A stretch of DNA of 14,178 nucleotides from CAXBYZ01 sp963980215 (GTDB lineage Bacteria > Patescibacteriota > Microgenomatia > UBA1400 > CG1-02-47-37): NCBI GenBank assembly GCA_963980215.1, contig CAXBYZ010000019.1, positions 1 to 14,178 of the forward strand, in the 5' to 3' direction. A model generated the notes under the pieces. It ran no database searches. It had not been told where the DNA came from and saw only the letters and a list, made by a program, of their open reading frames with translations. The position numbers and the translations under genes were made by a program. Below, piece after piece: positions 5,572-12,943 of the stretch (position 1 is its first letter; every line of letters starts with the position of its first letter).

Positions 5572-7197
5572 ATGGTTACAAATCCAGTTTTACTTCTCAT
5601 CCTAGATGGTTGGGGAGTAGCCCCACCAAGTCCCGGTAACGCTATTACCCAATCAAGTATTCCCAATTTTAAAAAATATCAAGCTTCTTACCCAAGTACT
5701 CTTCTTCACGCCTCTGGTGAAGCCGTCGGTCTTCCTCATGGGGAAGATGGCAATACCGAAGTTGGTCATGTCAATATTGGAGCCGGTTACATTGTTTTTC
5801 AAGATCTACCTAGAATAAACACGGCCATAGCCGACGGCTCTTTTTTCAAAAACGAAGCTTTTACTAAAGCTGTTAACCACATCAAACAAAATCAATCAAC
5901 TCTTCACTTAATGGGCTTAATCGGTTCGGGTGGGGTTCATGCGAACAACGAACACCTCTTTGCTCTAATTAAACTTGCCAAAGAGTCCGAGGTTAAATCA
6001 CTATCTATTCATCTTTTCACCGACGGTCGCGACTCTCCCCCGACTACCGCAATCAACTACATTGATCAAATCACAAAGTACTTAACCGAGATAAACTTGG
6101 GTCAAATCGCTTCAATCACCGGTCGCTACTATGCCATGGATAGAGACTTTCGCTGGCAAAGAACTCAAAAAACCTATGACTGCTTAACACAAGGTTTAGG
6201 ACAAAAAAACCAAAGCGCTAAACAAACAGTCCTAGAGTCCTATAAAAACAACCATACCGACGAATTTATCGAGCCCACCAACATTGTCGACTCCAGTGGT
6301 ACTCCTTTAAGTTTAATCAAAGACAATGACGCTGTTATCTTTCACAACTTCAGGGTTGACCGTCCTCGTCAACTTACCAAGGCCTTTGTCCTAAAAGATT
6401 TTGAAAATCAAGCCAACCAAATGGCTTATGACCCATTGTCAGACAAGTATCTAAAGAGCCATCTTCCCACCAAAGCTTCTACCAGTCCTGTATTTAAAAG
6501 AACAAAAGTTGTAAGCAATCTGTTTTTTGTAACTATGACAGAGTACCAAAAAGGCTTAGTTGAAAACGTAGCATTCATGCCAATTCATGTCAACAACCCT
6601 TTAGCTAGGGTTATCAGCGAGCAAAATCTAAGACAACTTCATATGTCAGAGACCGAAAAAGAAAGATTTGTTACCTACTACTTTAATGGCCAAAGAGAGC
6701 AACCCTTCCCCTTGGAAGATTGGGAAATAGTACCATCACCCAAGGTAGCTACCTACGATCTTCAGCCAGAAATGTCGACCCCAGAACTAGAATTAATTTT
6801 AATTGAAAAACTAAAGTTAAGACAGTACGACTTTGTCATCATGAACATCGCCGCTCCGGACATGGTCGCCCACACCGGCAACATAGAAGCTACCATCAAA
6901 GCTTGTGAAGCTGTAGATAAGTCACTTGGAGCTATCGTTCAAACGGCTTTAGCTCTAAACTACACCACTTTAGTTACCGCCGACCATGGCAACACCGAAG
7001 AGCTAATCAATCTTCAAACCGGTGAAGTAGACACCGAACACTCTGCCAACCAAGTCCCCTTGCTCATCATCGGCAACCAATTAATCGGCAAACAACAAAC
7101 CTTGCCTCAAGGTGTCTTAGCTGATATCGCTCCAACAATTTTAAAAATACTTCAAATACCTAAACCAGCTTCCATGACCGGAAAGGCTCTAATTTAA
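5572..7197 (+). CDS. gpmI: 2,3-bisphosphoglycerate-independent phosphoglycerate mutase, Thr62 variant
   Basis: The enzyme interconverts 3- and 2-phosphoglycerate using two metal ions and a phospho-enzyme intermediate (alkaline phosphatase superfamily); 541 aa, a little longer than the usual 510. Positions match the Bacillus stearothermophilus enzyme closely. D12 lies in LILDGWG, H123 in GGVHANNEH, R153 in DGRDSPP, and R185 and R191 in GRYYAMDRD. Further on come NFRVDRPRQ, ETEKERFVTYYFNG (substrate Lys), PDMVAHTG, TADHGNTEE and TEHSANQVP (metal ligands). The nucleophile motif is GNTEVGH, with Thr62 where the family normally has Ser62 (GNSEVGH). All other catalytic residues are kept, so it is probably active with a phosphothreonine intermediate, as phosphopentomutase uses. 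It begins 9 nt after enolase and ends 1 nt before the next start. Confidence 0.96.
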   Translation: MVTNPVLLLILDGWGVAPPSPGNAITQSSIPNFKKYQASYPSTLLHASGEAVGLPHGEDGNTEVGHVNIGAGYIVFQDLPRINTAIADGSFFKNEAFTKAVNHIKQNQSTLHLMGLIGSGGVHANNEHLFALIKLAKESEVKSLSIHLFTDGRDSPPTTAINYIDQITKYLTEINLGQIASITGRYYAMDRDFRWQRTQKTYDCLTQGLGQKNQSAKQTVLESYKNNHTDEFIEPTNIVDSSGTPLSLIKDNDAVIFHNFRVDRPRQLTKAFVLKDFENQANQMAYDPLSDKYLKSHLPTKASTSPVFKRTKVVSNLFFVTMTEYQKGLVENVAFMPIHVNNPLARVISEQNLRQLHMSETEKERFVTYYFNGQREQPFPLEDWEIVPSPKVATYDLQPEMSTPELELILIEKLKLRQYDFVIMNIAAPDMVAHTGNIEATIKACEAVDKSLGAIVQTALALNYTTLVTADHGNTEELINLQTGEVDTEHSANQVPLLIIGNQLIGKQQTLPQGVLADIAPTILKILQIPKPASMTGKALI

Positions 7198-7198
7198 A

Positions 7199-9193
7199 AT
7201 GAGCTTAAGTAGTTTATTTACTCCAAAATCAATCGCCGTAGTCGGTGCTTCCCCTGATACAAAGAAAGTTGGTCACCAAATTTTAAAAAAACTTACCATC
7301 GCCAAAAGCATTAACCTCTACCCAGTTAATCCCAAGAGAAAAGAAATATTAGGATTGACTTGTTATCCCTCAATTCTAGATATCAAGGGCTCACTTGATT
7401 TGGTTATCATCGTTATTCCAGCTTTCTTAATCCCAGAGATTATTGAACAATCTGTAACTAAAAAAGTTGGAGCGGTGGTCATTGTCTCTTCGGGTTTCTC
7501 GGAAACTGGCCCAGCCGGTCACAAGCTAGAACAAAAAGTAAAACAAATTATAAAAAAGACTAACATCTCACTACTTGGGCCTAACTGCCTTGGCTTTGCT
7601 AATCCAAAACTAAACCTAGACATCACTTTTGCCAAAGCCTCGCCTCCAAAAGGCAACATCGCCCTAGCTTCTCAATCTGGTGCTGTCGGTTCATTCCTTT
7701 TTGACTGGGCAAACAAAGAAAACCTTGGTTTCTCAAAATTCTTAAGTCTTGGTAATCGAGCGGGTTTAACCGAAACAAAAATTCTAGAAAACTTAAAGAA
7801 CGATCCAGACACAAAAGTGATTGGTCTCTACCTAGAATCATTTGCCAATGGTTCAGAATTTTTAAAAATAGCTAGTCAGGTTACCAAAACCAAACCAGTT
7901 ATTGTTCTCTTTGGTGGCCAAACAGAGTTTGGTAAGACAGCTGCCAAATCCCACACAGCTGCTTTGAGTCCCAAGTCTTCGGTCATCAACACCGTCTTAA
8001 AACAATCTGGTTGTATTCACGCTCATTCCCTAGAAGAATTCACCGACTTACTCGAAGTTTTTTCTCTGGAACCAAAATTAATTGATGACGATATTGCCAT
8101 CATCACCAATGCCGGTGGCCCAGGGATTTTAGCCGCTGATCAAGTTAGCAAAGAAAATCTAAAGCTTACCATGGTCAAGGATGTTTTTGGTGACGCTCCA
8201 GCCGATCACTTTAAGTTTGCTTTGACTAATCTTACTGCGGATAAAAAAAGTGATGCTTTCTTGGTCATTATCTCTCCTCAAACCAACACAGAGCTAGAAC
8301 TAACCGCCAAAGTAATCGTTGAACAATTCAAAAACAAAAACAAACCTGTCATTGTCTCATTACTGGGTGGAGACACCATGGAAACTGCTAAGCAGTACTT
8401 GCAAAAGAAGGGCATTGCCACTATCGACTTTCCCAATAAAGCCATCTCTTACCTAGCTAAGCTATACCACTACTATCACTTTAGAGCTCAAAACAATCTC
8501 TACCCGGTTAGATCAACTAAGCTGCTTAACATTAATCAAAGAGTTCTTCAAAACCTTAATCTCAAAAACAAAAAAGGCCTGCTTTCTTGGGCAGACTCTA
8601 AAAAAATAACTCAACTATACAAACTTCCTCTCATAGAAACCAAAGTAATCAATCATACTAACTTAAACCAAACTATTAAAGATCTCGGTTTCCCCATGGT
8701 CCTAAAAGCAGATCCTAAAGAAGCCTTGCATCGAACTGAGAAAAAAGCTTTAAAGTTAAATTTAAAGTCAAAGTCAAGCATCACCAAAGCCTACAAAACT
8801 TTAAGTAAAAACTTCAAAACTATCTTAGCTCAACCTCAAGTCACTGACGGGGTGGAGCTTTTTATTGGTATTAAAAAAGAGGAAAACTTACCACCTATGA
8901 TCACTATTGGTTCTGGTGGTATCTACACTGAAGTGTACCAAGACGTCATCCAAGCTTTTCTACCTCTAAACAAAAAAATAATACTTCAATTAATTAAACA
9001 GACTAAAATTGGCCAGATCATCATGGGGGTTCGTGGCATGCCACCCCTTGCTCTAGATAAAATAGTAGACATGTTACTCTGCCTATCCCAAATGGCTATG
9101 GAACTAAAAGAGTTAAAAGAACTAGACATCAACCCCGCCATCATCTCTCAAACCAAAGTCAGCATCGTTGATATTAAAATCTCACTTAACTAA
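7199..9193 (+). CDS. ADP-forming acetate-CoA ligase (acetyl-CoA synthetase), fused alpha-beta
   Basis: Conserves energy by acetyl-CoA + ADP + Pi -> acetate + ATP + CoA, the acetate-forming ATP step of many archaea and some fermentative bacteria. The domain order is a CoA-binding Rossmann fold (SIAVVGAS, about residues 10-130, with LLGPNCLGF), a ligase-CoA region (IALASQSGAVGSFLFDWA; GFSKFLSLGNRAGLTE), the phospho-acceptor H252 in AAKSHTAALSP (canonical SHTGSL), then an ATP-grasp domain from about 455 (GFPMVLKAD, HRTE with H511, VELFIGIKK, MITIGSGGIYTEVYQDV). It is 664 aa against roughly 690-710 for fused forms. The ATP-grasp loop after H511 reads KKAL where the family usually has (V)GGV. The start follows gpmI by 1 nt. 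The last 12 nt overlap rsmI tail to tail. The acyl-CoA range is not evident from sequence, but the neighbouring oxidoreductase makes acetyl-CoA likely. Confidence 0.9.
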   Translation: MSLSSLFTPKSIAVVGASPDTKKVGHQILKKLTIAKSINLYPVNPKRKEILGLTCYPSILDIKGSLDLVIIVIPAFLIPEIIEQSVTKKVGAVVIVSSGFSETGPAGHKLEQKVKQIIKKTNISLLGPNCLGFANPKLNLDITFAKASPPKGNIALASQSGAVGSFLFDWANKENLGFSKFLSLGNRAGLTETKILENLKNDPDTKVIGLYLESFANGSEFLKIASQVTKTKPVIVLFGGQTEFGKTAAKSHTAALSPKSSVINTVLKQSGCIHAHSLEEFTDLLEVFSLEPKLIDDDIAIITNAGGPGILAADQVSKENLKLTMVKDVFGDAPADHFKFALTNLTADKKSDAFLVIISPQTNTELELTAKVIVEQFKNKNKPVIVSLLGGDTMETAKQYLQKKGIATIDFPNKAISYLAKLYHYYHFRAQNNLYPVRSTKLLNINQRVLQNLNLKNKKGLLSWADSKKITQLYKLPLIETKVINHTNLNQTIKDLGFPMVLKADPKEALHRTEKKALKLNLKSKSSITKAYKTLSKNFKTILAQPQVTDGVELFIGIKKEENLPPMITIGSGGIYTEVYQDVIQAFLPLNKKIILQLIKQTKIGQIIMGVRGMPPLALDKIVDMLLCLSQMAMELKELKELDINPAIISQTKVSIVDIKISLN

Positions 9194-9853
9194 AACCACT
9201 AGCTCACCCTTAACTTTTTTACCACCAATTTTTTCTATCAACTCACTTGGAGTTCCTCGCATCACTTCCTCAAACTTTTTGGTTAACTCTCTTCCCATTA
9301 CTACCCTCATCTCATCATTAATCTTACTAAGTTCTTCTAAAGTCTTTACTATCCTAAAGGGGGACTCATAAAAAATAACAGTTAACTCACTGGCAATTGT
9401 CTTACTTAGTAGCTTCTCTTTCTTGCCAGACTTCTTAGGCAAAAATCCCAGGAAAACGAACTTATCGGTTGGCAATCCAGCTACTACCAATCCAGCTAAA
9501 ATAGCTGAAGCCCCAGGCACCGGCACTACATTTATCTCCTGACTAACACACTCTCTAACTAGCTTGAAACCCGGATCAGATAGCAGGGGAGTCCCAGCAT
9601 CAGAAACCAAAGCTACATCCTGGCCTTCTTTTAGCCACTCAATCACTTGCTCTTTTCTACTCTCTTCATTTTCCTCATAAAAACTCACCATCTTAGGCGT
9701 TTGCCTATCTTCTTTGTAAAAAGACAACAACTGCCCAGTCTTTCTAGTATCTTCCGCCAAAACTACATCTACCTCAAATAAAATCTCCAAAGCTCTTAGG
9801 GTAATATCTTTCAAATTACCAATCGGCGTTGACACTATGTATAAACTCCCCAT
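9182..9853 (-). CDS. rsmI: 16S rRNA (cytidine-1402 2'-O)-methyltransferase RsmI, short form
   Basis: RsmI methylates the ribose of C1402 in the ribosomal decoding centre using SAM. It is a tetrapyrrole-methylase-fold protein: GSLYIVSTPIGNLKDITLRALE at residues 2-23, then VVLAEDTRKTGQLL, VALVSDAGTPLLSDPG, VVPVPGASAILAGLVVAGLPTD, FVFLGFLPKK, IFYESPFRIVKTLEEL and MGRELTKKFEEVMRGT. At 223 aa it lacks the small C-terminal domain of the 286-aa E. coli protein, while the catalytic fold is complete. The ATG at 9851-9853 is just before MGSLYIV, the usual N-terminus. It is divergent from the oxidoreductase operon with only 17 nt between start codons, and convergent with the acetate-CoA ligase gene. Confidence 0.97.
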   Translation of the reverse strand: MGSLYIVSTPIGNLKDITLRALEILFEVDVVLAEDTRKTGQLLSFYKEDRQTPKMVSFYEENEESRKEQVIEWLKEGQDVALVSDAGTPLLSDPGFKLVRECVSQEINVVPVPGASAILAGLVVAGLPTDKFVFLGFLPKKSGKKEKLLSKTIASELTVIFYESPFRIVKTLEELSKINDEMRVVMGRELTKKFEEVMRGTPSELIEKIGGKKVKGELVVLVK

Positions 9854-9858
9854 ATAAT
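9829..9858 (+). promoter_or_regulatory. Consensus sigma-70 promoter for the oxidoreductase-DedA-NRAMP operon
   Basis: TTGACA at 9829-9834 and TATAAT at 9853-9858 are both perfect hexamers, with an 18-nt spacer. The predicted start is about 9865, leaving only about 6 nt before the ATG at 9871. Nearly the whole promoter lies in the first codons of rsmI on the opposite strand; TTGACA comes from its V-S-T codons. No Shine-Dalgarno follows. Confidence 0.75.
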
Positions 9859-9862
9859 TTTG

Positions 9863-9893
9863 ATTGTACCATGTCTACAAATTTTAACTTCAA
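9863..9893 (-). promoter_or_regulatory. Probable rsmI promoter (TTGAAG-N19-TACAAT), overlapping the oxidoreductase promoter
   Basis: On the minus strand TACAAT occupies 9868-9863, with TTGAAG at 9893-9888 and a 19-nt spacer. The -10 ends 9 nt before the rsmI ATG, giving a leader of only 2-3 nt. The polymerase footprint would overlap that of the strong plus-strand promoter, so the two are probably used alternately. Confidence 0.45.
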
Positions 9894-11478
9894 AATTGCC
9901 GGTAGCGCTGGGGAAGGAATTAAAAAAGCCGGCCTTATTTTTTCTAAAACCTGCTTCAAACAAGGCTTCTTTGTTCACGGCTACACCGAGTACCCTTCTT
10001 TAATCAGAGGTGGTCGAAACACTTTTCAAATCCACGCTTCAGTAGAACCCAACTCGTCTCCACTACGAGAACCAGACTTTACTATTGATCTTCAAAACGA
10101 AGCTGACCTGCCTTTAAGTCAAATCAACAAAGATGCCGGTGGCACTCCCCAAACCAAGAATGTATTGGGCTTAGGTATTGCCTGCTTTATCTTTGACTTA
10201 AACCTAGACACCCTAAATGAAGTTATTGCCGACACTTTTGGTAAAAAATCTCAAGCAATCAAAGACTTAAATAAAAAAATTGCAGATGCTGGCTACGACT
10301 ATGCCAGTAAAAACTTAAAAAACAAAGCCTTACCTAAGATAGAAACAAACAATACAGACGAGAGGCTTTATCTTACCGGAAACGAAGCTATCTCTCTTGG
10401 AGCTATTGCTGGTGGTATGAAGCTATACATAGCTTATCCCATGACTCCAGCTACTTCTATTCTTCACTCATTGGCCTCAAAAGCCAAAAAAGCAGATATT
10501 GTCGTTAGGCACGCCGAAGACGAGATCGGTACTATCAACATGGCTATTGGAGCAGGCTTTGCCGGGGTTAGAGCTATGGTCGGTACCTCAGGCGGTGGCT
10601 TTTCATTAATGACAGAAGGCTTAGGTCTTGCCGCTGTTACCGAGACTCCAGTGGTCATAGTCAACTCGATGAGGCCAGGCCCTGCTTCTGGGATGCCTAC
10701 TTGGTCTGGCCAAGGAGACCTTCTCTACATGATCAACGCCAGTCAAGATGAATTTCTAAGGGTAGTTATGACTCCCGGAGACCCAGAAGAAGCCTTTAGC
10801 TTAAGTAAGCTTGCCCAAAACATGGCTGAAAAATATCAAATCCCGGTCATTATTCTTACGGATAAGTACTTGTCCGAGTCATACTTCACTACCAACAAGT
10901 TTGCAGACACTCACCAAAACACTCGCTATGGCTTTGCCAAACCAGATACCACAAAAGACCAACCCTTCAAAAGATATCAAGATCAAGATTACGGTATCTC
11001 CGAAAGATCCATTCCCGGCCAACCTGGTGGCGTCCACTTATGCAACTCCTACGAGCACGATGAACTAGGCTACGCTACCGAAGAGTCAGAAGAGAGAATT
11101 AAGCAGGTAGAAAAAAGAGCCAAGAAAACCAAACACCTCTTAAACGACCCTGCTTTTACCACCCCGATTCTATACGGCCCCAAACAAGCTGATCAAACCA
11201 TAATCTCATGGGGTTCCAACAAAGGAGTTATTCTTGAAGCCCTAAAAACTATAAACTCCACCAACTTTATTCACTTTCCCATCGTCTGGCCTTTTCCAAA
11301 AGAAGCTTTTCTAGAGCTTATCAAAAACACCAAAAAACTAGTGACTCTCGAGTGTAATTCCACCGCTCAACTAAACAAACTAATTGGGCAAGAAACTGGC
11401 ATACAAATTAAAGACAAATTACTAAAATACGATGGCAGACCTTTCTTTCCATCCGAAATTATCAAGGCATTATCATGA
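9871..11478 (+). CDS. 2-oxoacid:ferredoxin oxidoreductase, fused gamma-alpha subunit
   Basis: With the beta subunit it oxidises a 2-oxoacid (pyruvate by context) with CoA to acyl-CoA and CO2, reducing ferredoxin. The gamma domain is N-terminal (about 1-165: KIAGSAGEGIKKAG, then YPSLIRGGRNTFQIHAS). The alpha pyrimidine-binding domain follows (TGNEAISLGAIAGGMKLYIAYPMTPATSI near 175-195, VRHAEDEIGTINMAIGAGFAGVRAMVGTSGGGFSLMTEGLGLA, GPASGMPTWSGQGDL). The last part is the transketolase-C-like domain (IISWGSNKGVILEAL; LVTLECNSTAQLNKLI). It has 535 aa from the ATG at 9871. An in-frame upstream TTG at 9829 is rejected because it lies in the -35 hexamer. The stop overlaps the beta start as ATGA. The substrate could be pyruvate, 2-oxoglutarate or another 2-oxoacid; acetate-CoA ligase next door favours pyruvate. 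Confidence 0.93.
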   Translation: MSTNFNFKIAGSAGEGIKKAGLIFSKTCFKQGFFVHGYTEYPSLIRGGRNTFQIHASVEPNSSPLREPDFTIDLQNEADLPLSQINKDAGGTPQTKNVLGLGIACFIFDLNLDTLNEVIADTFGKKSQAIKDLNKKIADAGYDYASKNLKNKALPKIETNNTDERLYLTGNEAISLGAIAGGMKLYIAYPMTPATSILHSLASKAKKADIVVRHAEDEIGTINMAIGAGFAGVRAMVGTSGGGFSLMTEGLGLAAVTETPVVIVNSMRPGPASGMPTWSGQGDLLYMINASQDEFLRVVMTPGDPEEAFSLSKLAQNMAEKYQIPVIILTDKYLSESYFTTNKFADTHQNTRYGFAKPDTTKDQPFKRYQDQDYGISERSIPGQPGGVHLCNSYEHDELGYATEESEERIKQVEKRAKKTKHLLNDPAFTTPILYGPKQADQTIISWGSNKGVILEALKTINSTNFIHFPIVWPFPKEAFLELIKNTKKLVTLECNSTAQLNKLIGQETGIQIKDKLLKYDGRPFFPSEIIKALS

Positions 11479-12299
11479 ACTACCAAACAAAAATAACTCC
11501 CACTTGGTGTCCCGGTTGCGGTAATTTTGGTATCTTAGCCGCCCTAAAACAAGCTTTGCTCAAAAAAAACCTAAAACCTCATGAATTTACTCTTGTTTAC
11601 GACGTTGGCTGTTCGAGTAACATGGCCGACTTTGTCTACTCATACGGCTTTCATGGTCTTCATGGTAGAGCCCTACCAGCCGCTGCCGGAGTTAAACTTG
11701 CTAACCATAACCTTCCAGTTATTGCTATCATCGGTGATGGCGGTTGCTTTGGAGAGGGCTTATCCCACTTTATCTCCCTGGCTCGAGGCAACCACGACAT
11801 CCTAGTCATCACTCATGACAACTACCTCTACTCTCTGACCACCGGTCAGATGTCTCCCACTAGTAAAAAGGGGACAGTTACTCCAAGCACTCCTTTTGGC
11901 TCCATAGAAGAACCTTTTAATCAAGTTGGTACCGCTATTTTAAACCACGCTAGCTTTGTGGCTCGTGGCTTTGCCGGTGATATTCCCAATCTCACTGACT
12001 TAATCACCAAAGGCCTAGACCACCAAGGCTTCGCTTTCTTGGATGTCTTGCAACCCTGTACTACCTACAACAAAGACTTAACTTTTGATTGGTACCGTGA
12101 CCGAATCTATACTCTAGATGAAAAGCATGACACCATCAACAAACAATTGGCAATAGAAAAATCCATGGAAACAAATAAACTACCAACAGGTATTTTTTAT
12201 CAAGTTAATAAACCCACCTTTCACGATCAAGCTTTACACTCCAAAGAGCCCCTAGCCAAAAAAAATATTTCATCAATTAACATAAACAACTTACTATGA
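11475..12299 (+). CDS. 2-oxoacid:ferredoxin oxidoreductase, beta subunit (TPP and 4Fe-4S binding)
   Basis: This is the catalytic partner of the preceding subunit; it binds thiamine pyrophosphate and the proximal [4Fe-4S] cluster. The four cluster cysteines are visible: C12 and C15 (TWCPGCGN), C46 (DVGCSSN) and C195 (QPCTTYN). The TPP motif is IIGDGGCFGEG followed by HDNYLYSLTTGQMSPTSKKGT. At 274 aa it is typical of KorB/PorB-type beta chains of two-subunit enzymes. No delta subunit or ferredoxin gene is adjacent, so electrons must leave through a ferredoxin encoded elsewhere. Both the start and the stop are 4-nt ATGA overlaps, indicating coupled translation. A weak AAGG lies about 9 nt upstream of the start, one of the few hints of a Shine-Dalgarno in the window. 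Confidence 0.95.
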   Translation: MNYQTKITPTWCPGCGNFGILAALKQALLKKNLKPHEFTLVYDVGCSSNMADFVYSYGFHGLHGRALPAAAGVKLANHNLPVIAIIGDGGCFGEGLSHFISLARGNHDILVITHDNYLYSLTTGQMSPTSKKGTVTPSTPFGSIEEPFNQVGTAILNHASFVARGFAGDIPNLTDLITKGLDHQGFAFLDVLQPCTTYNKDLTFDWYRDRIYTLDEKHDTINKQLAIEKSMETNKLPTGIFYQVNKPTFHDQALHSKEPLAKKNISSININNLL

Positions 12300-12943
12300 T
12301 CAACGCCTTAATTCATTTCTTGGGCAACATTGCAATGTACATTATCAATAAACTCGGCTACTTTGGTATCGGTCTGGCTATGGCTATCGAGTCTTGCAAC
12401 ATTCCTTTGCCTTCAGAAATCATCATGCCTTTCTCTGGCTACATGGTTTCTCAAGGTAGATTTACTCTCTTTGGAGCTGCCTTAGCTGGTAGTATTGGTG
12501 GTACTATTGGTTCACTTTTATCTTACGCTCTTGGTTTTTACGGTGGCGAAAAACTAGTTAGAACTCTAATCAAAAAATACGGCAAGTATGTCTTGGTTTA
12601 CGAGTACGAACTAGACGAGTCCAAAGAGTGGTTTGCCAAGCACGGCCAACTAATCACCTTTACCTCAAGACTTTTACCAGTAGTTAGAACTTTTATCTCT
12701 CTTCCAGCAGGAATTAGTCGAATGGATGTAAAAAAGTTTACCATCTTTGCTTTTTTGGGTACATTTATCTGGACTTACCCTCTAGCTTATCTTGGTAAAG
12801 TTTTAGGTGACAACTGGAACACTCTAGGCAAGTACTTTCACAAGTTCGACATCGCCATTGTGGGCTTATTTTTAGTCTTGGGTTTTTACTACGTCTACCA
12901 CAAAATCAAGAAACACAATGAGTACAAAAACAAAAAGAAATAA
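12296..12943 (+). CDS. DedA/SNARE-associated family membrane protein
   Basis: The protein is a 215-aa polytopic inner-membrane protein of the DedA superfamily. Some members recycle undecaprenyl phosphate across the membrane and others affect envelope integrity and proton homeostasis. Family signs are a hydrophobic N-terminus with LAMAIESCNIPLPSEIIMPFSGYM (E32, E41), a glycine-rich segment (about 60-82), and FTSRLLPVVRTFISLPAGISRM with R125 and R131. These two arginines have the spacing of the essential pair in E. coli YqjA/YghB. There are further membrane spans at about 147-170 and 185-202 and a Lys-rich cytosolic tail. It starts at an ATGA overlap with the beta subunit, and its tail codes in overlap with the next gene for 26 nt. 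The substrate is not determinable here; the co-transcription with ferredoxin oxidoreductase may be mere genome compaction. Confidence 0.92.
   Translation: MINALIHFLGNIAMYIINKLGYFGIGLAMAIESCNIPLPSEIIMPFSGYMVSQGRFTLFGAALAGSIGGTIGSLLSYALGFYGGEKLVRTLIKKYGKYVLVYEYELDESKEWFAKHGQLITFTSRLLPVVRTFISLPAGISRMDVKKFTIFAFLGTFIWTYPLAYLGKVLGDNWNTLGKYFHKFDIAIVGLFLVLGFYYVYHKIKKHNEYKNKKK

Noticed and set aside
9829..9870. Upstream TTG start for the oxidoreductase alpha subunit (adds 14 residues)
   Set aside because: It coincides with the TTGACA -35 hexamer and the extra residues do not resemble the family; the ATG at 9871 fits.
11475..11478. Possible UGA recoding as in Gracilibacteria/Absconditabacteria
   Set aside because: TGA ends the alpha subunit, the beta subunit and rsmI at the expected family lengths, so the standard bacterial code applies.
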